Position numbers and translations under genes: made by a program
In this document: positions 17,979-26,428 of the stretch, piece after piece
How the letters are laid out: the number at the start of each line of letters is the position of its first letter
Position numbering within the stretch: position 1 is the first letter of the stretch
The notes under the pieces: generated by a model
Told to the model about the DNA's origin: nothing
The model's input: the letters and a program-made list of their open reading frames with translations, nothing else
Databases searched by the model: none
Source of the DNA: Alteromonas sp. MMG017
GTDB taxonomy: Bacteria > Pseudomonadota > Gammaproteobacteria > Enterobacterales > Alteromonadaceae
Assembly: GCF_018100795.1 (NCBI RefSeq)
Contig: NZ_JAGJDY010000001.1
Span: 310,001-374,000 of the forward strand
Length of the DNA stretch: 64,000 nt
Reading direction: 5' to 3'

Positions 17979-18060
17979 TTACCCGAACCACATAAGTTCG
18001 CTATAGGTTTAGCTTAGTAAGCTTTAATTTACCGTATGCGTAGGCACTACTGTAAAACCT

Positions 18061-18546
18061 TTAGTCAATATCAAGAGGTTCTGGTGAAAGAATAACGCCT
18101 GTGCTGTCAGCATAAAGGTGATCTTCTGGCAGGAAGGTAACGCCACCAAAATTAACCGGTACGTCTACATCGCCAATGCTTTCGCTTTCCGCATTAACGG
18201 GAATAGCCGCTACCGCTAACACGCCAATATCTAGTTCGGCTAAGTTATCTACTTCACGTACACTGCCGTAACACACGATGCCTTCCCAGTCGTTGTCTAT
18301 TGCCACTTGAGCAAGCGCTGCATCGAACAAGGCACGACGCGTAGAACCACCACCATCAATCAGCAGAACTTTGCCTGCACCAGGTTGAGCCAATACACGG
18401 TCGATAAGACCACGGTCTTCGAAACACTTAATCGTGGTGATTTCGCCACCAAAAGAATAACGGCCGCCAAAGCTTGCGAAGATAGGGTCAACTACGTCGA
18501 CGCTGTCTGCAAATAAATCGCACAATTCAGAAGTGTTGTAATCCAT
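18061..18546 (-). CDS. rraA: RNase E inhibitor RraA
   Basis: Binds RNase E and modulates mRNA decay in the cytoplasm. 161 residues like the E. coli protein (161). Characteristic segments are [49 protein letters not shown] and a C-terminal acidic tail. Family members were first misannotated as MenG methyltransferases; there is no SAM site. Confidence 0.94.
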   Translation of the reverse strand: MDYNTSELCDLFADSVDVVDPIFASFGGRYSFGGEITTIKCFEDRGLIDRVLAQPGAGKVLLIDGGGSTRRALFDAALAQVAIDNDWEGIVCYGSVREVDNLAELDIGVLAVAAIPVNAESESIGDVDVPVNFGGVTFLPEDHLYADSTGVILSPEPLDID

Positions 18547-18904
18547 TGCTCTACCTTACTTTAATTGAGAGTAGTAGGTTATTTACCTTGTTCTAGCATA
18601 GCATTAATTTGGTAGTTGAAAACGCCTGATTTATGAAGTTTCAGGGAAACAGCAATAACCTTTCCACTAAATAGACTGCCACGTTTATTAGCGAAGACAT
18701 TTTCACCTACTTAGCACGTAACTTGCTTACCTTTTTACAAAAGACTGACTCACTACCGCACTGCACCAAATAGAAGTTTATACGTGCAGTACAGCGTGAC
18801 CAACCCACCGTTTCATCTGTCATAAAGGTTTCTTTTTTCTGTCACTGGTTGGTCACAGAATGCTTTTAAATTGTTCAATAATCAATCGAAAGGGGGCAAG
18901 GCTA
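18547..18904. other. 358-bp gene-free stretch between rraA and the PAP2 gene
   Basis: No convincing ORF. Its only clear structure is the widely spaced 10-bp inverted repeat at 18796-18856. It should hold the divergent promoters of rraA and the PAP2/glycosyltransferase operon, but I could not place -35/-10 boxes with confidence. Confidence 0.6.
18796..18856. repeat. 10-bp perfect inverted repeat upstream of the PAP2 operon
   Basis: gtgaccaacc (18796-18805) and ggttggtcac (18847-18856) are exact complements separated by 41 nt that also contain two ctgtca copies. The right arm ends 48 bp before the preferred PAP2 start. It could be a looped leader RNA or two half-sites of a regulator. Confidence 0.6.
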
Positions 18905-19423
18905 ATGCTTCTTAAATCCTTGACCAAATACGATACAAATTTGTTCTATCGCTTATACAGCCTTACCGTAAAACGAGACTGTCGCAGTATCATCTGGTTG
19001 TCAAAAACCGGAGATGGATACCTTTACTTGGTTATTGGCGCCTTACTATGGGCTTTTGAACCCGAGCACGGCGAACTTTTCCTCTATACGGCGCTGATGG
19101 CATACGCGCTGGAGTTACCTATCTATGTGCTGCTTAAGAAAATGTTCAAGCGCCCGCGCCCTTGTGATTTTCTATTGGATTTAACAGCACACGTTACGCC
19201 ATCCGATAAATTCTCACTGCCCTCTGGGCATACTGCTGCAGCCTGCTTAATGGCAAGTATTGTAGCGCATTACTATCCACCATTCGCGGTACTGGCATAC
19301 AGTTGGGCAGCCCTAATTGGCTTGTCCCGCGTCTTGCTAGGCGTGCACTACCCATCAGATGTAGTTGCAGGTATGTTACTTGGTATCACTATCGCATCAT
19401 TGAGTATTTCCATCCTGGGGTAA
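18905..19423 (+). CDS. PAP2-family membrane phosphatase
   Basis: Lipid-phosphate phosphatase of about 172 residues with several membrane helices. All three PAP2 motifs are visible: KRPRP after KKMF, LPSGHTAAA, and SRVLLGVHYPSD with the catalytic His and Asp. I chose the ATG at 18905, preceded by AAGGGGGCAAGG, rather than an upstream ATG at 18860 that adds 15 poorly supported residues. It ends one base before the glycosyltransferase start, so the two probably act on the same lipid (undecaprenyl, phosphatidate or similar; inference). Confidence 0.88.
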   Translation: MLLKSLTKYDTNLFYRLYSLTVKRDCRSIIWLSKTGDGYLYLVIGALLWAFEPEHGELFLYTALMAYALELPIYVLLKKMFKRPRPCDFLLDLTAHVTPSDKFSLPSGHTAAACLMASIVAHYYPPFAVLAYSWAALIGLSRVLLGVHYPSDVVAGMLLGITIASLSISILG

Positions 19424-19424
19424 C

Positions 19425-20492
19425 ATGAAATTATTGTATGGCGTGCAAGGCACCGGAAACGGACATATTGCTCGTGCACGAATTATGGCAGCAGCGCTAG
19501 CTAAGCGTTCAGATGTTGAAGTAGATTTTGTTTTCACAGGTCGTGAACCAGATAAATATTTCGATATGGATGTATTTGGCGACTATCGCACCTTCACAGG
19601 CTTAAGCTTTATTACTAAAAGTGGCCGCGTTGACCGGTGGCAAACCATTAAAGAAGCCAACATCAGTCAATTTCTTAAAGACGTAAAACATTTTGATGCA
19701 AGCGGATACGATCTTCTCGTTAACGACTTCGAGCCTGTTACCGCCTGGGCAGCAAAGCGACAGCATATTCCGTCAATTTCAATTAGCCACCAAGCCGCAT
19801 TTTCTTATGATGTGCCAAAATCTGGCGACACCATCATTGATAGGCTGCTGATGAAAAAATTCGCCCCTACCGACCTTCAACTAGGCGTACATTGGTTTCA
19901 CTTTAATCAACCGATTATTCCACCTTTTGTGGCAGAAAAACCTGTATCAGTTCCAGGTAAGGGCCATGTATTGGTTTACTTACCATTTGAAGATGTAAGC
20001 GATGTTCAGCAAATGCTAGAGCCTTTGAGCGACCAACAATTTCAGTGTTTCCACCCAGATATTAGCGAAATTAAGGACGCAGGCCACATTCAATGGAACC
20101 CGACGTCGAAACAACATTTTCAGCGTGCACTACAACATTGTAACGGCGTTATTGCGAACGGTGGTTTTGAACTTTCAAGCGAAGCCTTACAACTCGGTAA
20201 GAAACTACTTATTAAACCCCTTCATGGGCAATTTGAGCAGCTGTCGAATGTATTAACACTTAATAAGCTCGACCTTTGCCACACCCTATTTCAGCTTGAT
20301 ACCGATATTGTTGAAGAGTGGCTAGAAGCGGCAGACATAGAGGCCATTCAGTTCCCAGACAACCCTGATGTATTAATTGATTGGCTGAAAAAAGGTGACT
20401 TGCAAGATACGCAGAGCCTATGTAATTCACTGTGGAAAGAGGTTCGCTACGGCGATAAAACACAAGAACGCTTATTGTCTCTTGCATTTTAA
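19425..20492 (+). CDS. Glycosyltransferase of the MJ1255/VC2487 family
   Basis: 355 residues, a GT-B-like protein. LYGVQGTGNGHIARA is the family's N-terminal glycine-rich loop and NGGFELSSEALQLGKKLL resembles the donor-binding region of UDP-sugar transferases, followed by HGQFEQ. Acceptor and donor are unknown. One base separates it from the PAP2 phosphatase gene, pointing to a lipid-linked or envelope glycan role. Confidence 0.82.
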   Translation: MKLLYGVQGTGNGHIARARIMAAALAKRSDVEVDFVFTGREPDKYFDMDVFGDYRTFTGLSFITKSGRVDRWQTIKEANISQFLKDVKHFDASGYDLLVNDFEPVTAWAAKRQHIPSISISHQAAFSYDVPKSGDTIIDRLLMKKFAPTDLQLGVHWFHFNQPIIPPFVAEKPVSVPGKGHVLVYLPFEDVSDVQQMLEPLSDQQFQCFHPDISEIKDAGHIQWNPTSKQHFQRALQHCNGVIANGGFELSSEALQLGKKLLIKPLHGQFEQLSNVLTLNKLDLCHTLFQLDTDIVEEWLEAADIEAIQFPDNPDVLIDWLKKGDLQDTQSLCNSLWKEVRYGDKTQERLLSLAF

Positions 20493-20543
20493 TCACGCAA
20501 TGCGATGATAACGGCATTTATTGTCGTATTCGCGGGATTTTTC

Positions 20544-20726
20544 GTGCTTAAGAAGTGGGTTTTAGTTACATTCGCAGCCATTCTACTCAGTGGTTGTGGC
20601 TATAAAGGGGCGCTGTATATTCCACAAGCGCCAGAACAAACGACGCCTACTGAAAAGCCAGACGAAACAGCGTCTTCACCAAACACGCAAAGCCAACCCG
20701 CCTCCACACCAGGAGAATCTCACTAG
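20544..20726 (+). CDS. lptM: LPS-translocon assembly lipoprotein LptM (YifL)
   Basis: Small outer-membrane lipoprotein that helps LptD fold. With the GTG start at 20544 it is 60 residues: Lys-rich start, hydrophobic core, lipobox LLSGC (Cys18), then GYKGALYIP, the hallmark of LptM, and a Pro/Thr/Ser-rich tail. The same frame reaches an ATG at 20505, but that adds a second hydrophobic stretch before the signal peptide, so the GTG with GCGGGA upstream is preferred. It overlaps lysA by one base. Confidence 0.85.
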   Translation: MLKKWVLVTFAAILLSGCGYKGALYIPQAPEQTTPTEKPDETASSPNTQSQPASTPGESH

Positions 20727-21976
20727 TGGATTTTTTCGCTTATAAAAACGGCCAGCTTTTCGCTGAAGATGTTGCCGTTGCAGATATTGCTGCACAGTAC
20801 CAAACCCCTGTTTATGTCTATTCACGGGCAACGTTAGAACGTCATTGGCATGCCTTTAATGATGCAATTGGTGAGCACCCTCACCTTATTTGTTATGCAG
20901 TAAAAGCCAATTCAAACCTAGGTGTACTCAGTACATTAGCCAAAATTGGCTCTGGTTTTGACATTGTTTCTGGCGGTGAACTTGCACGTGTTATTGAAGC
21001 CGGTGGCGATGCCAGCAAAGTGGTTTTTTCAGGTGTAGGTAAAAAAGCAGACGAAATTCGTTACGCGTTAGAACAAGGCATTATGTGCTTTAACGTAGAA
21101 TCTGAGCCTGAATTGCATCGTATTAACGCGGTAGCAGAATCCCTTGGCAAAAAAGCGCCTATTTCGCTTCGCATTAACCCAGATGTAGATGCAAAAACAC
21201 ACCCCTACATTTCAACAGGATTGAAAGCAAACAAGTTTGGTATTGCCCGTGAACGCGCATTGCAAACCTATGAACTTGCCGCATCACTTCCTTACCTGAA
21301 CGTAGTCGGTATGGACTGCCACATTGGTTCACAATTAACTGAAATTGGCCCCTTTGTTGATGCACTAGAGCGGTTATTGCTGCTTATTGATGAATTAGCC
21401 GAGCGCGGTATTACCATTGATCACCTAGATGTTGGTGGTGGTTTAGGCGTAACTTATAACGATGAAGAACCACCTCATCCGAAAGCTTACGCTGCTGCGA
21501 TGGCAGAAAAAATGGTAGGTCGTGAGAACCTTAAGCTTATTTTAGAGCCCGGTCGCGCGATTGCCGCAAACGCGGGTATTTTGGTTACGGAAGTCGAGTT
21601 TATTAAAGAAGGTGAAGAGAAGAGCTTCGCTATTGTTGATGCCGCTATGAATGACCTGCTTCGTCCTGCTCTTTACTCTGCATGGCAAAATATCATCCCA
21701 GTAAAACAAGAAAGTACTGCCACAGCACGCAATTATGATGTTGTAGGCCCGGTATGTGAAACCGGTGATTTCATTGGTAAAGACCGTGAACTTGCTATTG
21801 AACCAACCGACCTATTAGCAGTGCGAAGTGCCGGTGCGTATGGCTTTGCCATGGCATCGAACTACAATAGCCGCTGCCGTCCAGCAGAGATTATGGTAGA
21901 TGGTGATGACACAATTGTGGTGCGTGAAAGAGAAATTCTAAAAGATCTCTGGAAAGGTGAGCACAAACTTACGTAA
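20726..21976 (+). CDS. lysA: Diaminopimelate decarboxylase
   Basis: Last step of lysine synthesis, meso-DAP to L-lysine, PLP-dependent. 416 residues; PLP lysine in CYAVKANSN, phosphate-binding HIGSQ and GGGLGV, catalytic Cys in GPVCETGDF from the partner subunit, and AYGFAMASNYN at the C-terminus. Start is GTG at 20726 inside the lptM stop, with AGGAG about 10 nt upstream. dapF follows after 35 bp. Confidence 0.97.
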   Translation: MDFFAYKNGQLFAEDVAVADIAAQYQTPVYVYSRATLERHWHAFNDAIGEHPHLICYAVKANSNLGVLSTLAKIGSGFDIVSGGELARVIEAGGDASKVVFSGVGKKADEIRYALEQGIMCFNVESEPELHRINAVAESLGKKAPISLRINPDVDAKTHPYISTGLKANKFGIARERALQTYELAASLPYLNVVGMDCHIGSQLTEIGPFVDALERLLLLIDELAERGITIDHLDVGGGLGVTYNDEEPPHPKAYAAAMAEKMVGRENLKLILEPGRAIAANAGILVTEVEFIKEGEEKSFAIVDAAMNDLLRPALYSAWQNIIPVKQESTATARNYDVVGPVCETGDFIGKDRELAIEPTDLLAVRSAGAYGFAMASNYNSRCRPAEIMVDGDDTIVVREREILKDLWKGEHKLT

Positions 21977-22011
21977 ACTAGGGTTAAACTCATAATAAAG
22001 ATGCGCGGTTA

Positions 22012-22842
22012 ATGCAGGTTCAGTTTTCAAAAATGCACGGTCTGGGGAACGACTTCATGGTGATTGATAATGTCACCCAGAACGTCTTTTTCTCGAAAGA
22101 CAAAATACAGCAGTTAGCAAATCGAAACTTCGGTATAGGTTTCGATCAATTGCTTATGGTTGAACCGCCTTACGATCCTGAACAAGATTTTCACTATCGC
22201 ATTTTTAACGCTGATGGCTCTGAAGTAGAACAGTGTGGTAACGGTGCGCGCTGCTTTGCCCGTTTCGTAAAGCAAAAAGGCTTAATTAACCGCAATAAAA
22301 TTGTGGTGAGCACCAAAGCCGGAAAAATGGTGTTGTACTTGGAGAAAGACGGCCAAGTTACCGTGAATATGGGCAAGCCCGAATTCGAACCGGCTAAAAT
22401 TCCACTTAAAGCGAACAAGCAAGAAAATACCTATATATTACGGGTAAACGATAAAACCTTGTTTTACGGTGCCGTATCTATGGGTAACCCACATTGCGTC
22501 ATGGAAGTGGAAGATGTAGATACCGCTTCCGTTAAAGAAATTGGTCCACTCGTTGAACGCAATGAACGCTTTCCAGAAGGCGTGAATGTGGGCTTTATGC
22601 AAATTATTAATGAATCGCACATTCGATTGCGCGTATTTGAACGTGGCTCGGGTGAAACCTTGGCATGTGGCAGCGGAGCATGCGCAGCAGTTGCAATCGG
22701 TCAGATTCAAGGTAAATTAAGCAAAGATGTTCGGGTAGATTTGCCCGGAGGCAGTTTACGGATCCGTTGGCCAGGCCCAGATAATGTATTAAAAATGACA
22801 GGGCCCGCCGACCATGTGTACGACGGACATATAAATTTATGA
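22012..22842 (+). CDS. dapF: Diaminopimelate epimerase
   Basis: Converts LL-DAP to meso-DAP for lysine and peptidoglycan. 276 residues. The two catalytic cysteines are in [10 protein letters not shown] and [24 protein letters not shown] is the typical N-terminus. It overlaps the DUF484 gene by 4 bases (ATGA). Confidence 0.98.
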   Translation: MQVQFSKMHGLGNDFMVIDNVTQNVFFSKDKIQQLANRNFGIGFDQLLMVEPPYDPEQDFHYRIFNADGSEVEQCGNGARCFARFVKQKGLINRNKIVVSTKAGKMVLYLEKDGQVTVNMGKPEFEPAKIPLKANKQENTYILRVNDKTLFYGAVSMGNPHCVMEVEDVDTASVKEIGPLVERNERFPEGVNVGFMQIINESHIRLRVFERGSGETLACGSGACAAVAIGQIQGKLSKDVRVDLPGGSLRIRWPGPDNVLKMTGPADHVYDGHINL

Positions 22843-23534
22843 GTGAATTATCAGGACAAGCTAGCGCATCGTCGGTAGTAGAAGTGTTTTCAGGCGACAG
22901 CGATGTTTCCTCAGAGCAGGTTCGCGCTTTTTTGTTAGAAAACCCTGATTTTTTTGCTCAACATCCCGAACTACTCGAAAAACTCAAAATTCCTCATTCG
23001 CATAAAGGCAGCGTCTCGCTGGTTGAAATTCAAAGTGAGCAATTGCGCAAAAAAGTTCGCCAGTTGAATTATAAGCTTACGCAACTGGTGAGCATTGCTA
23101 AGCAAAACGAAAAAATTTACCGCGTGTACACCGACCTAAACGTACAACTGCTGCGTTGCGAAAGTGTGGCAGAAGTTCAGTTCACCCTTGAAGATGTATT
23201 GCAAGAACGCTTGCAGTTATCTTCTGCAGTGATAAAAAGCTTCAAAGGCCCTCACGCCATACCTGAATTACAGCGCAGGCTATTTACTGAAAAGCGCTTT
23301 AAAACGTCGAACTTCTTTTTCGGGCGATTATCGCAGCATGAACGTCAGTTATTGTTCGGTGATAGCAGCGCAGAATCTGTTGCACTCATGCTATTAGGCG
23401 ACAACCAAGATATCGGTATTTTGGGTATTAGCAGTAGTGACGCAAGCCATTTCACCCCTGATATGGACACCTTGTTACTACAACAACTACAGCAAGTGCT
23501 TAATATTATTTTGCCTGAGATGATGGGGTACTAG
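22839..23534 (+). CDS. DUF484 family protein
   Basis: 231 residues, equivalent in position to YigA of E. coli. N-terminal [20 protein letters not shown] is the DUF484 signature, followed by a coiled-coil region ([19 protein letters not shown]) and a GAF-like domain. Function unknown; conserved between dapF and xerC. Confidence 0.88.
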   Translation: MSELSGQASASSVVEVFSGDSDVSSEQVRAFLLENPDFFAQHPELLEKLKIPHSHKGSVSLVEIQSEQLRKKVRQLNYKLTQLVSIAKQNEKIYRVYTDLNVQLLRCESVAEVQFTLEDVLQERLQLSSAVIKSFKGPHAIPELQRRLFTEKRFKTSNFFFGRLSQHERQLLFGDSSAESVALMLLGDNQDIGILGISSSDASHFTPDMDTLLLQQLQQVLNIILPEMMGY

Positions 23535-23539
23535 TTTTC

Positions 23540-24463
23540 GTGACAACGGAAACTACGCTTAGCGAACCCTGTCATCTGTGGCTTGAAAAATTCCTGCTTC
23601 ACCTACAAGTTGAACGAGGGTTATCCCCCCTAACCATTAGCAACTACCGCAGACAACTCACCAGCATCGCCGTTACTTTAGGGCTTTATGAATGGTCGGG
23701 AATGACGCCCTCTGATGTAAAACGTGTAATGGCCGCAGCAAAAATGGACGGGCATAAACCGCGTAGCATTGCATTGCGACTGTCTGCCTTGCGTACCTTC
23801 TGCCAATACCTGATTGAAAACGAACAGCTTTTCAGCAACCCCGTGGAAGGTATTCAAGCGCCCAAACAGGGCAAGCCATTACCTAAACAGCTTAGCGTTG
23901 ATGAAATGCAGCAACTGTTGGCAAGTGAACAAGCCGCCAGCGGCGATACGGATGAAGGCATTATTTGCCGCGACGTTGCCATGTTTGAATTGCTCTATGG
24001 CTGCGGACTTCGATTAAGCGAACTAACGGGTTTGAACTTAAGTGACTACCCGAAAGATGGCACCATTAAAGTGACGGGTAAGGGCAGTAAACAGCGTATT
24101 TTGCCCCTAGGACGACAAGCGCAAAAGGCGCTACATGCTTGGCTTAAAGTGCGTCCCGCTTATGCTTCACCCTACGAGCCCGCTATTTTTGTTAGCAAGC
24201 GTAAAACCCGCATTTCAAATCGCCAAGTGGCCAATCGGCTTAATCAAATGGCTGAATTGCAAAGCCTTAGTCAGAAAGTTAGCCCCCATAAACTGCGCCA
24301 TTCTTTCGCCACCCACGTATTAGAGTCGAGCGGCGATTTACGAGCGGTGCAAGAATTATTAGGCCATGCCAATCTATCTACCACGCAAGTGTACACCCAT
24401 TTAGATTTTCAGCATTTAGCCAAGGTTTACGATGCCGCGCACCCTAGAGCACACAAAAAATAA
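23540..24463 (+). CDS. xerC: Tyrosine recombinase XerC
   Basis: With XerD resolves chromosome dimers at dif. 307 residues; N-terminal SAM-like core-binding domain (LERGLSPLTISNYR-type region) then the catalytic domain with Arg in CGLRLSELTG, Lys in KGSKQR, HKLRHSFATH, LLGHANLSTTQVYTH with the nucleophilic Tyr. Start is GTG at 23540, 5 bp after the DUF484 stop. Its place in the dapF-xerC-yigB run supports XerC rather than an integrase. Confidence 0.96.
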   Translation: MTTETTLSEPCHLWLEKFLLHLQVERGLSPLTISNYRRQLTSIAVTLGLYEWSGMTPSDVKRVMAAAKMDGHKPRSIALRLSALRTFCQYLIENEQLFSNPVEGIQAPKQGKPLPKQLSVDEMQQLLASEQAASGDTDEGIICRDVAMFELLYGCGLRLSELTGLNLSDYPKDGTIKVTGKGSKQRILPLGRQAQKALHAWLKVRPAYASPYEPAIFVSKRKTRISNRQVANRLNQMAELQSLSQKVSPHKLRHSFATHVLESSGDLRAVQELLGHANLSTTQVYTHLDFQHLAKVYDAAHPRAHKK

Positions 24464-24493
24464 TCCTCTTTTGAAAATAGGCCTTTAACTATT

Positions 24494-25216
24494 ATGCAGT
24501 TCTTCAGAGCCATTAATTCCGTGAAGGCAATGACCTTCGATCTTGATGACACCTTATATAATAACGAACCTATTATTCGCCAGGCAGAAGCGGCCTTAAA
24601 TGCGCATTTAAAGCAGCATCACCCTAAAGCAGCTGCCTTACCCCCCTCTCACTGGCAGCAACTAAAGCACGACGCAATTGTAGCCAATCCTACTTATTCA
24701 TCTGATATGGGAAAGTTGCGTTTAGCAGTGTTAAATGCGGCATTGATTCACGATATTCCAACCCACGATAGCCACGCATTAGAGGCTGCTGTGCAAGCAT
24801 GCTTCGACTGTTTTTACCATGCTAGAAGCGAGTTTGAGTTGGCTGATGAAGTGCATAAAACTTTATCGATTTTAAGTGAAAATATGACACTAGTGGGTAT
24901 TACTAACGGCAATGTAAACGCCGACCAAATAGGCATTACGCCTTATTTCGATACCATTTTACATGCCAGCACTAGCCGCCCTATGAAGCCTTCACGGGCT
25001 ATGTTTGATGAAGCAGCAAGCTTTATAGGGGAAGCGCCCAAACATATATTGCACGTGGGCGATAACATTATTAAAGATGTGTATGGGGCGATAAATGCAG
25101 GGTTTCAGTCGGCGTGGTTTGCATGCAATCGAGATATGCATCTACCCCGAGAGAGAGCGTCTGTACTCCCTCACGTGGCACTAGATTCGTTAGACGAGTT
25201 AGCTTACTTCTTATAA
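24494..25216 (+). CDS. yigB: HAD-family phosphatase YigB (FMN phosphatase-like)
   Basis: 240 residues. HAD motif I is FDLDDTLYNN, motif II GITNGN, the lysine in RPMKPSRAMF, motif III HVGDNIIKDVYGA. The E. coli protein dephosphorylates FMN and related nucleotides. It ends the lptM-lysA-dapF-DUF484-xerC-yigB block; in E. coli uvrD follows directly, whereas here cysE is inserted on the other strand. Confidence 0.9.
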   Translation: MQFFRAINSVKAMTFDLDDTLYNNEPIIRQAEAALNAHLKQHHPKAAALPPSHWQQLKHDAIVANPTYSSDMGKLRLAVLNAALIHDIPTHDSHALEAAVQACFDCFYHARSEFELADEVHKTLSILSENMTLVGITNGNVNADQIGITPYFDTILHASTSRPMKPSRAMFDEAASFIGEAPKHILHVGDNIIKDVYGAINAGFQSAWFACNRDMHLPRERASVLPHVALDSLDELAYFL

Positions 25217-25271
25217 ATAATGCAGTAAGTAGCGCTGGCTCTTTTGGTATGTAATCTTAAAGTACTAGCAC

Positions 25272-26090
25272 TTAAGGCTTTTGCGAATAAGGCTGGTTGT
25301 CTTCCAATACGTTTTGACGCATAGAATCGCAAGGGCGCTGGCATACCGGGCGCCCAACTACTTTTGCAGGTACACCCACTACAGTAACGTGAGGTGGAAC
25401 GTTGTCTAGCACAACACTACCTGCGCCCACTTTAGACCCTTCGCCAATTTCGATATTGCCAAGAATTTTAGCACCCGCGCCAACTAACACGCCTTGGCGA
25501 ATTTTAGGGTGACGGTCACCCGACTCGTTACCGGTTCCGCCAAGGGTTACGCTTTGCAAAATAGACACGTTGTCTTCTATAACCGCAGTTTCACCCACTA
25601 CAATACCGGTGGCGTGATCGAACATCACGCCTTTGCCTATTTTAGCGGCAGGGTGAATATCTACGCCGAAGGTAGCCGAGTTACGGCTTTGTAAGAACAA
25701 GGCGAGTTGATGTCTACCATGCAACCACAAGTAGTGCGCCATACGGTGAACTTGCACGGCATGAAAGCCTTTAAAGTGCAGCAATGGCACTAAGAAGTCA
25801 TCTACTGCCGCGTCTCGAGCACGAATCGCGTTAATATCTGCCATTGCCGACTCACTAATCGACGGCTCTAACAAGTAGGCCTCATCGAACACTTCACGAA
25901 TGGCAATAGCTGGCATCACTTCATCAGCCATTTTGCTTGATAATATAAAGCTTAACGACGACTCAAAATTATGATGGGCTGAAATGCAGGCGTGAACATA
26001 GCTTGCTAATAGCGGCTCGCTTTCTGCCACAGTTTGCGCTTCTTTTTTTAACGATAACCAAAAGTCAGTCGATGGAGAGAGTGCGTGCAT
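25272..26090 (-). CDS. cysE: Serine O-acetyltransferase
   Basis: First committed step of cysteine synthesis (acetyl-CoA plus serine). 272 residues: helical N-terminal domain, then left-handed beta-helix hexapeptides (DIHPAAKIGKGVMFDHATG, GETAVIEDNV) with catalytic His in FDHATG and GDRHPKIR, and a C-terminal tail that in CysE binds cysteine for feedback. It is inserted between yigB and uvrD and reads against them. Confidence 0.95.
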   Translation of the reverse strand: MHALSPSTDFWLSLKKEAQTVAESEPLLASYVHACISAHHNFESSLSFILSSKMADEVMPAIAIREVFDEAYLLEPSISESAMADINAIRARDAAVDDFLVPLLHFKGFHAVQVHRMAHYLWLHGRHQLALFLQSRNSATFGVDIHPAAKIGKGVMFDHATGIVVGETAVIEDNVSILQSVTLGGTGNESGDRHPKIRQGVLVGAGAKILGNIEIGEGSKVGAGSVVLDNVPPHVTVVGVPAKVVGRPVCQRPCDSMRQNVLEDNQPYSQKP

Positions 26091-26428
26091 GAGGCAGTTC
26101 CTGTAAAAGTAAAGTTCAAACCCCGTTTGAAAACGGGTAAACGGCGCAAGATGGTAAAAGGCCTAGATTCTCGTAGGCAGCTTAATGGCTCGAAGTGTAC
26201 ATGAGCCGCCATAAAAACAACACCTACAGAGTACGCTTCAAGCGTGAAAATTGTTCAACTTATCGATAACCCGCCTTTGAATACAGCCGGTATCACCTCA
26301 ACAGGGCTAAATTCACCGCAAAAGTTACGCCTTAGCCACTAAGCTTCATCAAACAGGCCTGTATAAATTCACAGTCAGCTGGCATAATGTTGCAGCATTG
26401 AAACTACACAAATTAGGTTGACCATATT
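26091..26428. other. 338-bp divergent region between cysE and uvrD
   Basis: No ORF. It contains a 6-bp-stem hairpin (cccgtt/aacggg with loop tgaa, 26122-26137) 32 bp from the cysE start and, at the other end, the LexA box and probable promoter of uvrD. The middle (26140-26340) shows nothing I can name. Confidence 0.6.
26359..26374. promoter_or_regulatory. LexA (SOS) box upstream of uvrD
   Basis: CTGT-ATAAATTC-ACAG matches the gammaproteobacterial LexA consensus CTGT-N8-ACAG in all eight conserved bases, with the usual AT-rich centre. It is 54 bp before the uvrD ATG and overlaps the -35 area of a possible promoter whose -10 is cataat at 26383-26388. Confidence 0.85.
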
